14,984 nucleotides of DNA from DYMC01 sp035406705 (lineage in GTDB: Bacteria > Verrucomicrobiota > Lentisphaeria > Victivallales > GWF2-50-93), in assembly GCA_964426675.1 (NCBI GenBank), contig CAYRRM010000048.1, positions 1 to 14,984 on the forward strand. The letters are read 5' to 3'. Positions 1 through 7,978 of this stretch are shown piece by piece. The position numbers and the translations under genes were made by a program. The notes under the pieces are model-generated. The model had not been told where the DNA came from and ran no database searches. It saw nothing but the letters and a program-made list of their open reading frames with translations. Every line of letters starts with the position of its first letter. The first letter of the stretch is position 1.

Positions 1-1015
1 ATGCAATCTTTGAATAACTTTCAAATTGTTCTTCTTCAGATGGAATTAATGGAGGGTCCTTTTTAAATATAAGATATTCTGATCGCATCAATCCTATCCC
101 TGCAGCTCCATATTTCATGGCCAATTCGGACTCTTCCGGATATTCTATGTTTGCAGCAATTTGAATTCTGAACCCATCTATAGTTTCAGGACGAAGCCTT
201 ATTTCATTTAAAAATTCTGTATGAAGTTTTTGGTCTTTAGTTTCCTTTTCAGCATATAATTGGAGAGTTGTTTTGGATGCATTCAGAACTACAGTTCCAA
301 CATATCCATCTACAACAGTAATATCTCCATTTCTTGCCCTGTCGGTGAGTCCAGCAGGAACTCCGACGACAGCAGGGATACCTATTGAGCGAGCCATAAT
401 TGCGGTATGAGATGTTTTTCCTCCTGACTCCGTTACTACTGCCAAAATCTTTTCTTTTTCGAATTCAGCTATATCTGTAGGCGCCAACTCATCTGCAATT
501 ATTATTCTTTGACCTGTGAATTCATCAGAGAGTGTCTGTTTATGATCTTTTTTCTTTTGTAAATTAAGGACTACTCTATCACTAATATCTTTGATATCAG
601 CAGCTCTTTCACGGAAATAATTATCTGATATTGATGTCAACGCATCGAGATATTTTTTTATGGTTCGATTGAATATGAATTCTACATTTTTTCTTTCTGT
701 TTTTAATTGTTTTTCAACTTCTGAAATCAATATTTTATCATTTAGAATCGATATATGAGCATCGAATATCTTTGATTCTTTTTCTCCCAAAACATTTTTT
801 AACTTTTCCTGAAAAATTTCGATTTCTTTCCTTGTTTCATTCAATGCATTATGCAATCTTTCAATCTCAAGTGGTATATCAGAAGAATTTATCTCTCTTT
901 CTTCGATAATTATTTTGGCCTTAGAAATTACAAGGGCCTGGCCTATTGCAATACCTCCAGAAGCGGGAATTCCCTTTAATATAATTTCATTCGATTGTTC
1001 TTTTTCATCTTTCAT
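1..1015 (-). CDS. ptsI: Phosphoenolpyruvate-protein phosphotransferase (PTS enzyme I), N-terminal 338 residues, cut by the left window edge
   Basis: Cytoplasmic enzyme I takes phosphate from phosphoenolpyruvate onto a histidine and passes it to HPr, the first step of sugar PTS uptake or of the regulatory nitrogen-type PTS. Translating the minus strand from ATG at 1015 gives a protein starting MKDEKEQSNEIILKGIPASG, the usual N-terminal strand. An alpha-helical HPr-binding region (about residues 45-150) follows, then the swivelling phosphohistidine domain with GGKTSHTAIMARSIGIPAVV, where His203 (codon 407-409) is the phosphorylated residue. The last visible residues (LRPETIDGFRIQIAANIEYP and on) begin the PEP-binding barrel. 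Family members are about 570-590 residues, so roughly 60% is seen; the loss is the window edge, not a broken gene. It lies 48 bp downstream of cobS on the same strand. No clear Shine-Dalgarno precedes the start, but no better start is visible. HPr and EII genes are not in view. Confidence 0.95.
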   Translation of the reverse strand, partial: MKDEKEQSNEIILKGIPASGGIAIGQALVISKAKIIIEEREINSSDIPLEIERLHNALNETRKEIEIFQEKLKNVLGEKESKIFDAHISILNDKILISEVEKQLKTERKNVEFIFNRTIKKYLDALTSISDNYFRERAADIKDISDRVVLNLQKKKDHKQTLSDEFTGQRIIIADELAPTDIAEFEKEKILAVVTESGGKTSHTAIMARSIGIPAVVGVPAGLTDRARNGDITVVDGYVGTVVLNASKTTLQLYAEKETKDQKLHTEFLNEIRLRPETIDGFRIQIAANIEYPEESELAMKYGAAGIGLMRSEYLIFKKDPPLIPSEEEQFESYSKIA

Positions 1016-1063
1016 AGAGCGTTAATCTATAACATTTTTTATTTTTTTCCAGTTAAAAAGTTC

Positions 1064-1912
1064 TTATTTAAAGAAGAGATTCTGGATGATTACTGATAAA
1101 AAAAAGAGAGATGTTTCAGTAGTTTCAGATACTGCGCCAAGAATATCTCCAGTAATTCCAGTAATCATTTTTCTTGATAAAAAAAACCAATAAAAGGTAT
1201 TAATAACAGTTACAGTTATTATTAGGGATGAAATTACGAATAGTTCAAATAATTTTAGACTATTGAAAAATGGGAAAAATAAAATTAATAACGAAAATAA
1301 TATTGCAAAAAAAAAGGCATATTTATTTGTTTTTCCAACAATATTTGATGCAGTGCCTTTTTCTCTTGGATATCTTCCAATAAAAGATAATATTGTCATG
1401 GAGAGTCTAGAAAAAGTGAAAGAAATAATTATGAAAGAAATATTATAAGTAAAAAACTCTGATATTTTTGGGGGAAATGGTGGTTGAAATAGAAAATAAA
1501 CAGCAAAAAATTTTATTGCTAAGAGTAAGAAAAGTGCCGTTGCCGCCGTTGAACCAAGATGAGGGTCTTTCATGACTGATAGTCTTTTCTCCGCGTTTGC
1601 ATTTACAATAGAAAATGCATCTACTGAATCACAAAACCCGTCTATGTGAAGCGCACGAGTTAACCAGGTAGATAAAGAAATAATCCCAATAGCAGATATA
1701 AAAGAGAGAATATCCTGTTGTATTGGGAGATAATTTAAAAATATAATTGGGATAATTGAAAAAAAAGATATAATAAGTCCAATAAACGGAAAGAATGCTG
1801 GCATAAGCTCCCATTCTTTTGAGGATATCTCAAAGTTTAATGGTATTGTTATTCTTGTCAAAAAAGACATAGATAAAAAAAATGAATTTATTGCTGTAAT
1901 TATTTTAGGCAT
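1064..1912 (-). CDS. cobS: Adenosylcobinamide-GDP ribazoletransferase (cobalamin synthase)
   Basis: Integral membrane enzyme that joins adenosylcobinamide-GDP to alpha-ribazole (or its phosphate) to finish the nucleotide loop of vitamin B12. The 282-residue product is strongly hydrophobic, with several membrane spans. It carries the family landmarks in order: an N-terminal SFLTRITIP segment (16-24), the acidic active-site motif LHIDGFCDSVDAF (88-100), MKDPHLGSTAA (114-124) matching the usual MKD-x-x-x-G element, and a C-terminal GITGDILGAVSE (252-263) matching GxTGDxLGAxxE. Length is normal. The ATG at 1912 puts the first hydrophobic stretch at the right distance; no good ribosome site precedes it. 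No other cobalamin gene (cobU, cobT, cobC, cbi genes) lies in the window, so it is separated from the usual cluster. It is co-directional with ptsI downstream and divergent from purD. Confidence 0.93.
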   Translation of the reverse strand: MPKIITAINSFFLSMSFLTRITIPLNFEISSKEWELMPAFFPFIGLIISFFSIIPIIFLNYLPIQQDILSFISAIGIISLSTWLTRALHIDGFCDSVDAFSIVNANAEKRLSVMKDPHLGSTAATALFLLLAIKFFAVYFLFQPPFPPKISEFFTYNISFIIISFTFSRLSMTILSFIGRYPREKGTASNIVGKTNKYAFFFAILFSLLILFFPFFNSLKLFELFVISSLIITVTVINTFYWFFLSRKMITGITGDILGAVSETTETSLFFLSVIIQNLFFK

Positions 1913-1919
1913 ATTTTAT

Positions 1920-1965
1920 TTGCAATTTTTATTTTGTCATAGATAATATATCCGTAATTTATAAT
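1920..1965 (+). promoter_or_regulatory. Candidate sigma-70-like promoter for purD in the cobS/purD divergent region
   Basis: The 106 bp between the divergent starts of cobS and purD is very AT-rich. Two plus-strand readings are possible. One is TTGCAA (1920-1925) with a 16-bp spacer to GATAAT (1942-1947). The other is a perfect TATAAT (1960-1965) with no well-placed -35 box; the TTGTCA at 1934-1939 sits 20 bp away, which is too far. The purD start then lies 50-70 bp downstream. AT-rich DNA yields such matches easily, so the exact boxes are uncertain. A cobS promoter must lie in the same stretch on the other strand. Confidence 0.3.
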
Positions 1966-2001
1966 AAAGAAATTCTATAAATGAAAAAGATTTCTAATAA
2001 A

Positions 2002-2008
2002 AAGGGGA
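2002..2008 (+). promoter_or_regulatory. Ribosome binding site of purD
   Basis: AAGGGGA, complementary to the 16S rRNA 3' end, has its G-run (2004-2007) 11 nt before the ATG at 2019. It supports that start, which also fits the conserved MRVLVVGGGGREH N-terminus. Confidence 0.6.
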
Positions 2009-2018
2009 ATTTTAACTT

Positions 2019-3299
2019 ATGAGAGTATTGGTAGTCGGAGGGGGCGGTAGAGAACACGCTATTTGTTGGGCTTTGGCAAAGAGTAAAATAGTTGACAAAT
2101 TATTTTGTGCCCCCGGCAATGCTGGAATAAAAAAAATAGCAGAATGTATTGACATTCAAGTTGAAGATATTAAAAGTCTTGCGAAATTCGCAAAAGAAAA
2201 TTTCATTGACTTTACAGTAGTTGGACCGGAACTTCCTTTATGTCTTGGAATATCTGATTTGTTTAAGGAAAATAATCTAAAGATATTTGGACCTGAAAAA
2301 AATTCTGCGAAATTAGAAGGTAGCAAGATTTTTGCAAAAAAATTTATGAAAAAATATTCGATACCAACAGCCGATTTTAATGTCTTTGATGATAGAAATA
2401 AAGCGATAAATTTCCTTGAAGATATTTTCAGTTCAAAAAAAGGAATTGTTATCAAGGCAGATGGCCTTGCAGCAGGAAAAGGAGTGATAATTGCCAATAC
2501 TCTTGAAGAGGCAAAAGAAGCTGTTGAACTTTGTTTTGGAGGACAATTTGGAGATGCTGGAAGAAAAATATTGATAGAGGAGATGCTTTATGGAGAAGAA
2601 GCATCAATCCTCGCATTATGTGATGGAAAAACAATAATCCCACTTGCGAGTTCTCAGGACCATAAGAGGGTAGGGGACGGAGATAGTGGTCCCAATACCG
2701 GTGGTATGGGAGCTTATTCTCCAGCGCCTATTGTAACAGAAAAACTCATGGCTCAAATAGAAAAAAACATATTCGATCGCTTTCTTCGAGGAATAAAGTC
2801 TGAAAATATGTCGTATTGCGGTATAATATATGCGGGAATAATGGTAACAAATAAAGGTCCTATGGTACTGGAGTTCAATGTCCGATTTGGTGATCCTGAA
2901 ACTCAGGCTATATTGCCAAGATTAAAGACAGATCTTGGAGAACTTATTCTTAGAGCAATAGAACAAAATCTTTCAGGAGTAAATCTTATTTGGGAAAAGC
3001 ATCCGGCTGTCTCGGTAGTTATGGCTTCTGCTGGATATCCCGGAACTTATCAAAAGGGTTTCGAGATTGATGGTCTGGATGATGCAGAAAATGATGGGGC
3101 AATAGTTTTTCATGCAGGAACTTCATTCAAGGATGGCAAAATAGTCACTTCAGGTGGTAGAGTTCTTGCTGTTACGGCTTTGGGAAATACAATCGAAGAA
3201 GCAATAGAAAAATCCTACAATGCAGTATCAAAAATAAAATGGAAAGGATGTTTTTATAGGAAAGACATAGCAAAAAAAGCAATTCAACGAAAATTGTAA
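2019..3299 (+). CDS. purD: Phosphoribosylamine-glycine ligase (GAR synthetase)
   Basis: ATP-grasp enzyme of de novo purine synthesis: 5-phosphoribosylamine + glycine + ATP give glycinamide ribonucleotide, ADP and phosphate, in the cytoplasm. The 426-residue protein has the normal length and all landmarks: N-terminal Rossmann-like VVGGGGREHA (5-14), the ATP-grasp lysine segment KADGLAAGKGV (146-156), the signature QDHKRVGDGDSGPNTGGMGA starting near residue 213, metal-binding LEFNVRFGDPETQ (about 284-296), and a C-terminal domain with SAGYPGTYQKG and SGGRVLAVTALG. It is the first gene of a plus-strand run; the next gene starts 19 bp after its stop. No other pur gene is in the window. An internal perfect palindrome (2179-2193) is listed separately. 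Confidence 0.98.
   Translation: MRVLVVGGGGREHAICWALAKSKIVDKLFCAPGNAGIKKIAECIDIQVEDIKSLAKFAKENFIDFTVVGPELPLCLGISDLFKENNLKIFGPEKNSAKLEGSKIFAKKFMKKYSIPTADFNVFDDRNKAINFLEDIFSSKKGIVIKADGLAAGKGVIIANTLEEAKEAVELCFGGQFGDAGRKILIEEMLYGEEASILALCDGKTIIPLASSQDHKRVGDGDSGPNTGGMGAYSPAPIVTEKLMAQIEKNIFDRFLRGIKSENMSYCGIIYAGIMVTNKGPMVLEFNVRFGDPETQAILPRLKTDLGELILRAIEQNLSGVNLIWEKHPAVSVVMASAGYPGTYQKGFEIDGLDDAENDGAIVFHAGTSFKDGKIVTSGGRVLAVTALGNTIEEAIEKSYNAVSKIKWKGCFYRKDIAKKAIQRKL
2179..2193. repeat. Intragenic palindrome, copy 1 (in purD)
   Basis: TTGCGAAATTCGCAA is a perfect 15-bp palindrome around a central A. It contains the 13-bp core TGCGAAATTCGCA, which recurs exactly twice in aroE. In purD it is read GCG-AAA-TTC-GCA, Ala-Lys-Phe-Ala. 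Confidence 0.75.
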
Positions 3300-3318
3300 A
3301 AAAATACAAGAGTGTTCT

Positions 3319-4167
3319 ATGAATATAAATTTTCTCCCTTCAAAAGTAAAAGAAAACATAAAAAAAATCTGTAATGATAAAATGATTTTAAATGCTGCAA
3401 GATCAAATACAACAATAAATGGAGAAAATGGAGAAGGATATTTGATTGACTTAGGCGATAAGATTATTTTTATGAGCAGGAAAATGGGAGAAAATGATTT
3501 CTCTGTAAAAGAATTTTCTGATAAAATCATTGGTAAAATAATAAAAGATAATTTTAATGTATATCTCAATATCAAGACTTCTCTTGATGAAAATAAGATT
3601 AAATTTTCTTCTTTAGAAGAAAATGATCTTGCGAAAATCGCAAAAAAATTACTCACGATTTCTGATAATGAAAATCAGAAAAAAGATCTACCACAGGCCA
3701 ATGCAGAAGGAAATTTTGAGAAAGATAACAAAAAATCAGATAATATTGAAAAGAAAATTAATGATATTGATAACAATTCTAAAATTCAGCCAATAATTCT
3801 TTTTGGAGCTGCGATGATGTATATAGCTAAATCGGATCAAATCGTAGCAAAAGAAGAGGATTTTTATGTAATTTCTATGCTTAATTATAACAAAGAACTT
3901 TTGAAAAAATCTCTCGAATATTTTAAAACTACAAGTTATGAAAAATTTTTATCAGATTGCAAAAAATTGACATCTGAACAGAAATTGTGCATTTTGGCAA
4001 ACATGAACGAAATAGCAATGAAAGATAGTGAATTTGACTCTTCTGAACAAAAAATGATAAATAGTTTTGTCAAGATTCTCGAGATAGATGTTGTAGAATA
4101 TGAAACAATAAGAAATGTACTCTTGATAAAGAATAATCTATCTGTTTTTTTTAATAATAAGGAATAA
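3319..4167 (+). CDS. Protein with a C-terminal TerB-like domain; function unknown
   Basis: 282 residues, no signal peptide or membrane segment, so probably cytoplasmic. Three parts are visible. Residues 1-112 look like a compact alpha/beta domain (strands around YLIDLGDKIIFMSR and FNVYLNIKTSL) that I cannot name. Residues 113-156 are a lysine/asparagine/aspartate-rich, probably disordered linker. Residues 157-282 are helical and resemble the TerB/DjlA-N fold: LFGAAMMYIAKSDQIVAKEE and, later, LANMNEIAMKDSEFDSSEQK form the paired helix-acidic turn-helix elements typical of that family. TerB domains are linked in the literature to tellurite resistance and envelope-stress proteins, but many are uncharacterised, so no function is assigned. 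It lies 19 bp after purD and its stop is 9 bp before the mannosidase start, suggesting co-transcription. A one-mismatch copy of the purD/aroE palindrome lies at 3630-3642. Confidence 0.7.
   Translation: MNINFLPSKVKENIKKICNDKMILNAARSNTTINGENGEGYLIDLGDKIIFMSRKMGENDFSVKEFSDKIIGKIIKDNFNVYLNIKTSLDENKIKFSSLEENDLAKIAKKLLTISDNENQKKDLPQANAEGNFEKDNKKSDNIEKKINDIDNNSKIQPIILFGAAMMYIAKSDQIVAKEEDFYVISMLNYNKELLKKSLEYFKTTSYEKFLSDCKKLTSEQKLCILANMNEIAMKDSEFDSSEQKMINSFVKILEIDVVEYETIRNVLLIKNNLSVFFNNKE
3630..3642. repeat. Intragenic palindrome, degenerate copy (TerB-like gene)
   Basis: TGCGAAAATCGCA differs from the core TGCGAAATTCGCA at one position. It sits in the same codon phase as the exact copies (GCG-AAA-ATC-GCA, Ala-Lys-Ile-Ala). 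Confidence 0.5.
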
Positions 4168-4172
4168 GGAGG
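4166..4172 (+). promoter_or_regulatory. Strong ribosome binding site of the GH38 mannosidase
   Basis: AAGGAGG, a full-strength Shine-Dalgarno, overlaps the last two bases of the TAA stop of the preceding gene and stands 4 nt before the ATG at 4177. It is the best match to the consensus that I noticed in the window and fixes this start. Confidence 0.75.
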
Positions 4173-4176
4173 TCAT

Positions 4177-7065
4177 ATGCAAAAACTTATTATGGAGATG
4201 GCAGAAAGAATAGATGCAAATAGGAAACATTTGATTGAACGGCTTAAATCCGAGCTGGAATTCGCTGAATTTTTATATCAGAGAATTAATAAAAAAGATG
4301 AAATCAAGTATAAAAAACTTCTAAATGCCGCAGAACAGTTTTTAACAGAAAGCTTTAAAGAAGCACATTCAAATATAGATGTGATTGTAAACAAATTCGA
4401 GGAGTTAATGCTACCATTTTCAACTCTAGCGAAAGAATACACTATTTATTGTATAGGACATGCGCATATTGATATGAACTGGATGTGGTCATGGCCTGAA
4501 ACTGTAGCCGTTACAAATGATACTTTTAAAACAGTCTTGGCATTGTTAGCAGAATATCCTGATTTTTGTTTTTCTCAAAGTCAAGCGAGTGTTTATAAAA
4601 TCATTGAAAAGTATAATCCAGTTCTCTTAGATAAAATAAAAAAATACGTAAAAGAAGGCAGATGGGAATTAACTGCAAGTCATTGGGTTGAAAATGATGC
4701 TAACATTATTAGTGGCGAAGCTATGTGTCGGCATTTACTCTATACACGCAAATATATGAAAGAAATTTTTGGTGTTAAACCTGAAGATATCCCTGTGAAT
4801 TGGGCTCCCGATACTTTTGGATTTGCTGAAACAGTACCTTCTATTTTAAGGCAAGGTGCAATAAAATATATGTATCTTCATCGGCCCGGAACTTTGAGAC
4901 TTCAAAAACCTACTGCTTTTTATTGGAAGGCTAAAGATGGAGCAAAAGTACTTGTTAAAAATGATATGCATATGGGATATAATTGCCGTATAGGACCACA
5001 TATCGTTACAGATTATCTCGTTAATTTTGTAAAGGAAACAGGATTAAAATTTGTAAATGTTGTGTATGGTATTGGTGATCATGGAGGAGGACCAACAAAA
5101 CATGACTTGAATTATGCATTGGAAATGAATCAATGGAAGATTTTCCCTAATATAAAATTTGCTACTGTGAGAGAATTCTTTGAAAGATTGGAATTAGAAG
5201 GAAAAAAATTGCCAGTTATAGAAGGCGAATTAAATTTTGAGTTTACTGGTTGTTATACAAGTCAATCTATAATAAAAAGAATCGCAAGATATGGAGAAAA
5301 AAGGCTTCTTGATACTGAACAAGAGAGTACTTTTGCCTATTTTATTTCTGGAAAGAGACCATCTCTTCCTATAATGGAACAAAATTGGCAGAATATCCTA
5401 TTTTCTCATTTTCACGACATATTACCTGGTTCTGGAGTGCATGATACGAGAACTTACATTCACGGTTTATATCAGGAAACAATGGCGTCTGCCGGTATAA
5501 TTGCTACAGAAGCGTTATCAGCTATAGCAGAAAATGTTAATACCATCTTAAAAGAGCAAAATAATAATGAAGATTTACTACCTATCTTAATTAAACACTC
5601 TTCTTTTGGGGGAGGGGCAGGATATGGAACTGGTGAAGGAGGGATAACCGCAGCTTATAGAGGCGAAGAGAACATTACCCATTTTCTAGTCTTTAATACC
5701 TCTGCGCAAAGTAGATATGAAGTTCTGGAGTTTATTATCTGGGCGAATTCAAACAACAAGAATCTAAAAAATATAAAATTTAAGGCAGTTTCTCCAAACG
5801 GTAAATTTATCCCATGTCAAACGACTGAAGTGGGGAGTTATTGGGGACATGATTTTGTTAAAATAGTTTTTCCCGTTGATTTACCTTCAAACGGCTATGC
5901 TCTATATTCCGTCGTAGAAGGCGAATGTGATAATAATGTCAATTCAGTAGCAACGCAAATAGGATTGAAACATCATTGTTTTTATGCTTTTTATGAAAAA
6001 GGTCCTGAAGGAATTGAGAATGAATATATAAGATTGGAACTTAATCCAAAAACGGGCTGGATAAACAATTTAATCCCAAAAAAATTCGGCAAAAGTATTG
6101 TTTCCAATAATCACTTACCATTAATTGAGTATTCGGAAGAAAGAGTACATAATATGACGGCCTGGGAAGTGGACTATTCATCAAATTTTTTATCTCCAGA
6201 ATTACGTTCGATAAAACGTTTGCAAGATGGTCCTTATAAAGCTATGATAGAGATGTCTTTCTCTATAAAGGAATCTGACTTAAAAGTGAAATATGAACTT
6301 AGAGCAGGGGATCCTAAATTATATATAACTCTTGATATTACCTGGTTTCAAAGAGGAACGATAAAAGATGGTGTTCCAAGATTGGATTTTGTATTACCTG
6401 TATTTTTAAAAAATCCCTCTATTGAATATGAAATTCCGTTTTCTGGAATAAAACGAGAGATGAAATATGAAGAGGAAGTTCCAGCTCTACGCTGGGCAAA
6501 AATTCACAGTTCCTCAGATAAATATGGAGTACTATTACTGAATGATTCGAAACATGGGCATTCTTTTAAAGATGGAATCTTAAGACTCTCCTTAATACGG
6601 TCTTCATATGATCCAGATCCATTTCCTGAAATAGGCAGACATCAGATAAAATTAGCTCTCATGCCATTTAATGGAGATTTAGCAGTCTCTGATGCGATAA
6701 GAGAGGGGATAAATTTTAATCACCAACCTGAAATTATCTCTACCGGAACTCATAGTGGAAAATTACCTAAGTCCTTATCTTTTATAAAAATAGATAGTTT
6801 ATCTGTTGTTTTATCAGCAATAAAATTTTCAGAAGATTCTAATAAAAAAATAATTTTACGTCTTTTTAATCCGGATAATAGAGAAACAACTGCAAGACTT
6901 TCCATTTCAAAACAAATTGGGAAGTTTAAAAGAATTTCAGAATGTGATATTCTCGAACGTCAAATAAAGAATTCCTCCAACTCATTGGCGATAAAGGAAA
7001 ACACTATAACATTAAATTTAAAAGCAAATTCAATAATGAGTTATATTTTAGAATTAGATAACTAA
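4177..7065 (+). CDS. Alpha-mannosidase, glycoside hydrolase family 38
   Basis: Zinc-dependent retaining enzyme that removes alpha-linked mannose from oligosaccharides or mannosyl-glycerate-type substrates; the exact substrate cannot be read from sequence. 962 residues, no signal peptide, so probably cytoplasmic and acting on imported glycans. Order: N-terminal helical region (1-88); catalytic barrel starting at IYCIGHAHIDMNWMWSWPET with zinc ligands His97 and Asp99; nucleophile and zinc ligand Asp212 in NWAPDTFGFAET; GIGDHGGGPT; and FSHFHDILPGSG with the last zinc ligand probably His413. A middle region carries an unusual glycine-rich stretch (478-489), then the C-terminal beta domains of the family (FLVFNTSAQSR onward). 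It is the last gene of the purD run, convergent with tadB 19 bp away. No transporter or regulator lies beside it. Family assignment is firm; specificity is open. Confidence 0.94.
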   Translation: MQKLIMEMAERIDANRKHLIERLKSELEFAEFLYQRINKKDEIKYKKLLNAAEQFLTESFKEAHSNIDVIVNKFEELMLPFSTLAKEYTIYCIGHAHIDMNWMWSWPETVAVTNDTFKTVLALLAEYPDFCFSQSQASVYKIIEKYNPVLLDKIKKYVKEGRWELTASHWVENDANIISGEAMCRHLLYTRKYMKEIFGVKPEDIPVNWAPDTFGFAETVPSILRQGAIKYMYLHRPGTLRLQKPTAFYWKAKDGAKVLVKNDMHMGYNCRIGPHIVTDYLVNFVKETGLKFVNVVYGIGDHGGGPTKHDLNYALEMNQWKIFPNIKFATVREFFERLELEGKKLPVIEGELNFEFTGCYTSQSIIKRIARYGEKRLLDTEQESTFAYFISGKRPSLPIMEQNWQNILFSHFHDILPGSGVHDTRTYIHGLYQETMASAGIIATEALSAIAENVNTILKEQNNNEDLLPILIKHSSFGGGAGYGTGEGGITAAYRGEENITHFLVFNTSAQSRYEVLEFIIWANSNNKNLKNIKFKAVSPNGKFIPCQTTEVGSYWGHDFVKIVFPVDLPSNGYALYSVVEGECDNNVNSVATQIGLKHHCFYAFYEKGPEGIENEYIRLELNPKTGWINNLIPKKFGKSIVSNNHLPLIEYSEERVHNMTAWEVDYSSNFLSPELRSIKRLQDGPYKAMIEMSFSIKESDLKVKYELRAGDPKLYITLDITWFQRGTIKDGVPRLDFVLPVFLKNPSIEYEIPFSGIKREMKYEEEVPALRWAKIHSSSDKYGVLLLNDSKHGHSFKDGILRLSLIRSSYDPDPFPEIGRHQIKLALMPFNGDLAVSDAIREGINFNHQPEIISTGTHSGKLPKSLSFIKIDSLSVVLSAIKFSEDSNKKIILRLFNPDNRETTARLSISKQIGKFKRISECDILERQIKNSSNSLAIKENTITLNLKANSIMSYILELDN

Positions 7066-7084
7066 ATTGATTGAATTTATATTT

Positions 7085-7978
7085 TTAAATATCTATATTT
7101 GTTATTTTCTTAATTGTCATAAAACCTGCAAATACAAGAACAGAGGCAAGAACGATAACTCCTATTCCGATATAGGAATTAAAAAATCCTGACATCATAT
7201 CTGGATTAATGTAATTCATTACTATCATAAGTAGATAAGGGAGGGCACCAACAATGTATGCTTGGAGCCTGCCCTGGGCAGTCAATGCCCTTAATCTTGA
7301 TGCAATACGCATTCTTTCTCGAATCACAGCCGCAAGTCGTTCAAATACTACAGTAAGTTCGCCTCCTGTTTGACGTGCTGTAAGTATGGCTGTTGCAACG
7401 AGTTCAAAATCATCACTATTAAGTCGTTTTACCATATTATCAAGAGCTTTTTCAAGTGGAACACCGAGTCTGAGTTCCTGAACTAACAATCTAAATTCTA
7501 TAGATATAGGCTTTATATTTTCTTCTGCAATTACTTCTATAGCTTGATTGATACTGAAACCTGCTTTTAAGGCACTACTCATTGAGTTTAGTGCATCCTC
7601 CAATTGTTCATTAAATTTAAAAAGTCTTTGTTTTTTGAGATGCCTTATATAGATTTTAGGTAACGGAAAACTTATTATGAAAGCGATGATTCCAACACAA
7701 AGGGCTTTTCCCCAGGACCATGAATTACCTACAATACCAAGAAATGTTATAGCAGTAAGGGCACATAAGAATGAAATTGCGATAGTTAAATCGAGAACCC
7801 TTTCAGGTGGCATCTGAAGTATTACCTCATCATATTCTGTAGAAGCCTCTTTTAAGTATTTTTCCTTGTATCTACTACTGGCTATGGAAAAAAAATCAAT
7901 AATAATAATTGAAGCCAAAGAAACTGAAATCCCCGAACAGAGAGATGCAGCAATTGAAAGCCATGGAAATTCTTTCAT
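7085..7978 (-). CDS. tadB: Tad pilus/secretion inner-membrane platform protein TadB
   Basis: A type II secretion F-domain protein, the inner-membrane platform on which the TadA ATPase acts. 297 residues. Hydrophobic segments lie near 5-27, 60-82 and 85-105 and, after the cytoplasmic F domain, near 238-258 and 267-290. The F domain has LEDALNSMSSALKAGFSINQ and ILTARQTGGELTVVFERLA. RLRALTAQGRLQAYIVGALP and NYINPDMM in the C-terminal part are typical of TadB rather than TadC. Its ATG shares one base with the TGA stop of tadA (TGATG), and GGAG (7988-7991) stands 9 nt upstream, indicating translational coupling. No tadC follows: the next gene is the convergent mannosidase, so the partner platform subunit must be elsewhere or absent. 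Confidence 0.87.
   Translation of the reverse strand: MKEFPWLSIAASLCSGISVSLASIIIIDFFSIASSRYKEKYLKEASTEYDEVILQMPPERVLDLTIAISFLCALTAITFLGIVGNSWSWGKALCVGIIAFIISFPLPKIYIRHLKKQRLFKFNEQLEDALNSMSSALKAGFSINQAIEVIAEENIKPISIEFRLLVQELRLGVPLEKALDNMVKRLNSDDFELVATAILTARQTGGELTVVFERLAAVIRERMRIASRLRALTAQGRLQAYIVGALPYLLMIVMNYINPDMMSGFFNSYIGIGVIVLASVLVFAGFMTIKKITNIDI

Noticed and set aside
1..1015. Apparent truncation of enzyme I.
   Set aside because: The frame is still open at base 1, so the missing C-terminal part is simply outside the window.
1263..1448. A 61-codon plus-strand open frame.
   Set aside because: It lies wholly inside cobS in antisense, is lysine/asparagine rich as expected from AT-rich antisense, and resembles no protein family.
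7066..7084. Possible bidirectional terminator between the convergent mannosidase and tadB genes.
   Set aside because: The 19-bp gap and its flanks show no GC-containing hairpin followed by a T-run on either strand.
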